Assembly: GCA_949746285.1 (NCBI GenBank)
Contig: CATJZH010000186.1
Span: 1-14,928 of the forward strand
DNA: 14,928 nucleotides
From: an uncultured Clostridia bacterium
Lineage (GTDB): Bacteria; Bacillota; Clostridia; TANB77; CAG-508
Direction: 5' to 3'
Both the position numbers and the translations under genes were made by a program. The notes beneath the pieces were generated by a model. The model had not been told where the DNA came from. It did not search any database and was given only the letters and a program-made list of their open reading frames with translations. Each line of letters opens with the position of its first letter. Positions within the stretch are counted from its first letter, which is position 1. Shown here one piece after another: positions 14,393-14,928 of the stretch.

Positions 14393-14412
14393 CAAACGTC
14401 CCCAAATGGACA
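14393..14412 (-). repeat. Right terminal inverted repeat with REP-like palindrome
   Basis: On the minus strand it reads TGTCCATTTGGGGACGTTTG, one mismatch from the left copy. It begins at the base immediately after the polC TGA stop codon. The single change (C to A) shortens the internal stem from 5 to 4 bp. Confidence 0.75.
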
Positions 14413-14928
14413 TCATACAAACAAACTCATCTGATTAGACTTTGTCATTCCTTTTAAACAACCAAATTTATCTAATAGTTCTGTTACTGATTTTCCTATT
14501 TTTGATCGTGATTGCATATCTTCTATACATTCAAATGGTTCTTCTAATCTTGCATTATATATACCTTCTGCTGCTACATCCCCAAGTCCTGGTATACTAT
14601 TTAGTGGCGGTCTTATTCCTTCATCTTCCATTATAAATTTTGTACTATGTGATTTGTATAAATCTATTGGTAAAAATTTTATTCCTCTTTCATACATTTC
14701 TAATACTAATTCTAATATTGGATACATATTCTTATCTTTTGGCATTGCTGCGTTTCCAGCATTATCTATTTCTTTCATTTTTGCTATTACTTTTTCTTTT
14801 CCAAAAATCATACATTCACTATCAAATTCATCTGCTCTTATTGAAAAATATGCTGTATAATACGCTTTTGGAATATGTACTTTAAACCAAGCTATTCTAA
14901 AAGCATTTGTTACATATGCTGCTGCATG
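14413..14928 (-). CDS. polC: DNA polymerase III PolC, C-terminal 171 residues (5' part outside the window)
   Basis: The 3' end of the Gram-positive replicative polymerase alpha subunit with intrinsic 3'-5' exonuclease. The frame is open at the right edge, entering with HAAAYVTNAFRIAWFKVHIP and AYYTAYFSIRADEFD, then LVLEMYERGIKFLPIDLYKS, INSIPGLGD-type text (LNSIPGLGDVAAEGIYNAR), a helix-hairpin-helix-like segment, and the typical end GCLKGMTKSNQMSLFV. The conserved C-terminal end is intact, so the gene is not truncated by the adjoining repeat, which starts directly after its TGA. The polymerase catalytic palm and exonuclease domains are outside the window. An ATG at 14811 is internal and should not be taken as a start. 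Confidence 0.95.
   Translation of the reverse strand, partial: HAAAYVTNAFRIAWFKVHIPKAYYTAYFSIRADEFDSECMIFGKEKVIAKMKEIDNAGNAAMPKDKNMYPILELVLEMYERGIKFLPIDLYKSHSTKFIMEDEGIRPPLNSIPGLGDVAAEGIYNARLEEPFECIEDMQSRSKIGKSVTELLDKFGCLKGMTKSNQMSLFV

Larger units (their letters stand above)
13264..14412. mobile_element. Inverted-repeat-flanked segment carrying a kinase gene (putative)
   Basis: About 1.15 kb bounded by inverted 20-nt ends (19/20 match). Inside the ends, homology continues: GACATTTTTGTCC and the following 35 or so nt up to ATATCTTA occur in both arms (13357-13404 and 14341-14386 reversed). The left arm carries an extra 70 or so nt with two hairpins. The right end touches the polC stop codon and the left end lies just before DUF1294. 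No transposase is present and no target-site duplication is evident. It may be a non-autonomous element with cargo, or two separate REP/MITE-like repeats that happen to flank the gene. Confidence 0.5.

Noticed and set aside
13264..14412. A classical insertion sequence with transposase and target duplication
   Set aside because: No transposase frame is present and the flanks (TTCTCCTT on the left, ATCATACA on the right) show no direct repeat.
14413..14811. A stand-alone 132-residue gene
   Set aside because: The frame is open to the right edge and the upstream residues match PolC, so the ATG at 14811 is internal.

Overview
The window is very AT-rich DNA from a low-GC Gram-positive bacterium, most likely an endospore-forming Clostridia-type Firmicute. 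The evidence is the Gram-positive replicative polymerase PolC, a dipicolinate synthase A subunit (spore solute), a sortase with a plausible surface substrate, a class A PBP, a FemX-type ligase, GGAGG-type ribosome binding sites, and heavy Lys/Ile/Asn use. Species cannot be assigned. Every supported gene is on the minus strand, so transcription runs from high to low coordinates.

In transcription order: (1) 14928-14413, the 3' end of polC. (2) 14412-13264, a segment bounded by near-identical 20-nt inverted repeats that contain REP-like palindromes. It carries one APH/choline-kinase-like phosphotransferase gene whose likely promoter lies in the right repeat arm. (3) 13251-12942, a small DUF1294 membrane-protein gene broken by a single-base frameshift. 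(4) 12938-6909, a probable operon with a clear extended -10 promoter, a 5' palindrome, and the genes TPR membrane protein, dpaA, uppP, sortase, SH3 surface protein with an LPEVG tail, and folD, ending in an intrinsic terminator. (5) 6885-1, dprA, a class A PBP, cysS, a FemX-like aminoacyltransferase and the start of an alanine racemase that runs off the left edge.

Most of the genes concern the cell envelope. UppP recycles the lipid carrier, the PBP polymerises and cross-links glycan, FemX adds bridge amino acids, alanine racemase supplies D-Ala, and the sortase probably anchors the adjacent SH3 protein. Housekeeping functions (polC, cysS, folD, dprA) are interspersed. The least ordinary stretch is about 12940-14412: the inverted-repeat-flanked kinase segment lies between polC and the broken DUF1294 gene. 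No CRISPR, rRNA, tRNA or riboswitch was recognised. No stretch over 300 bases lacks a gene.
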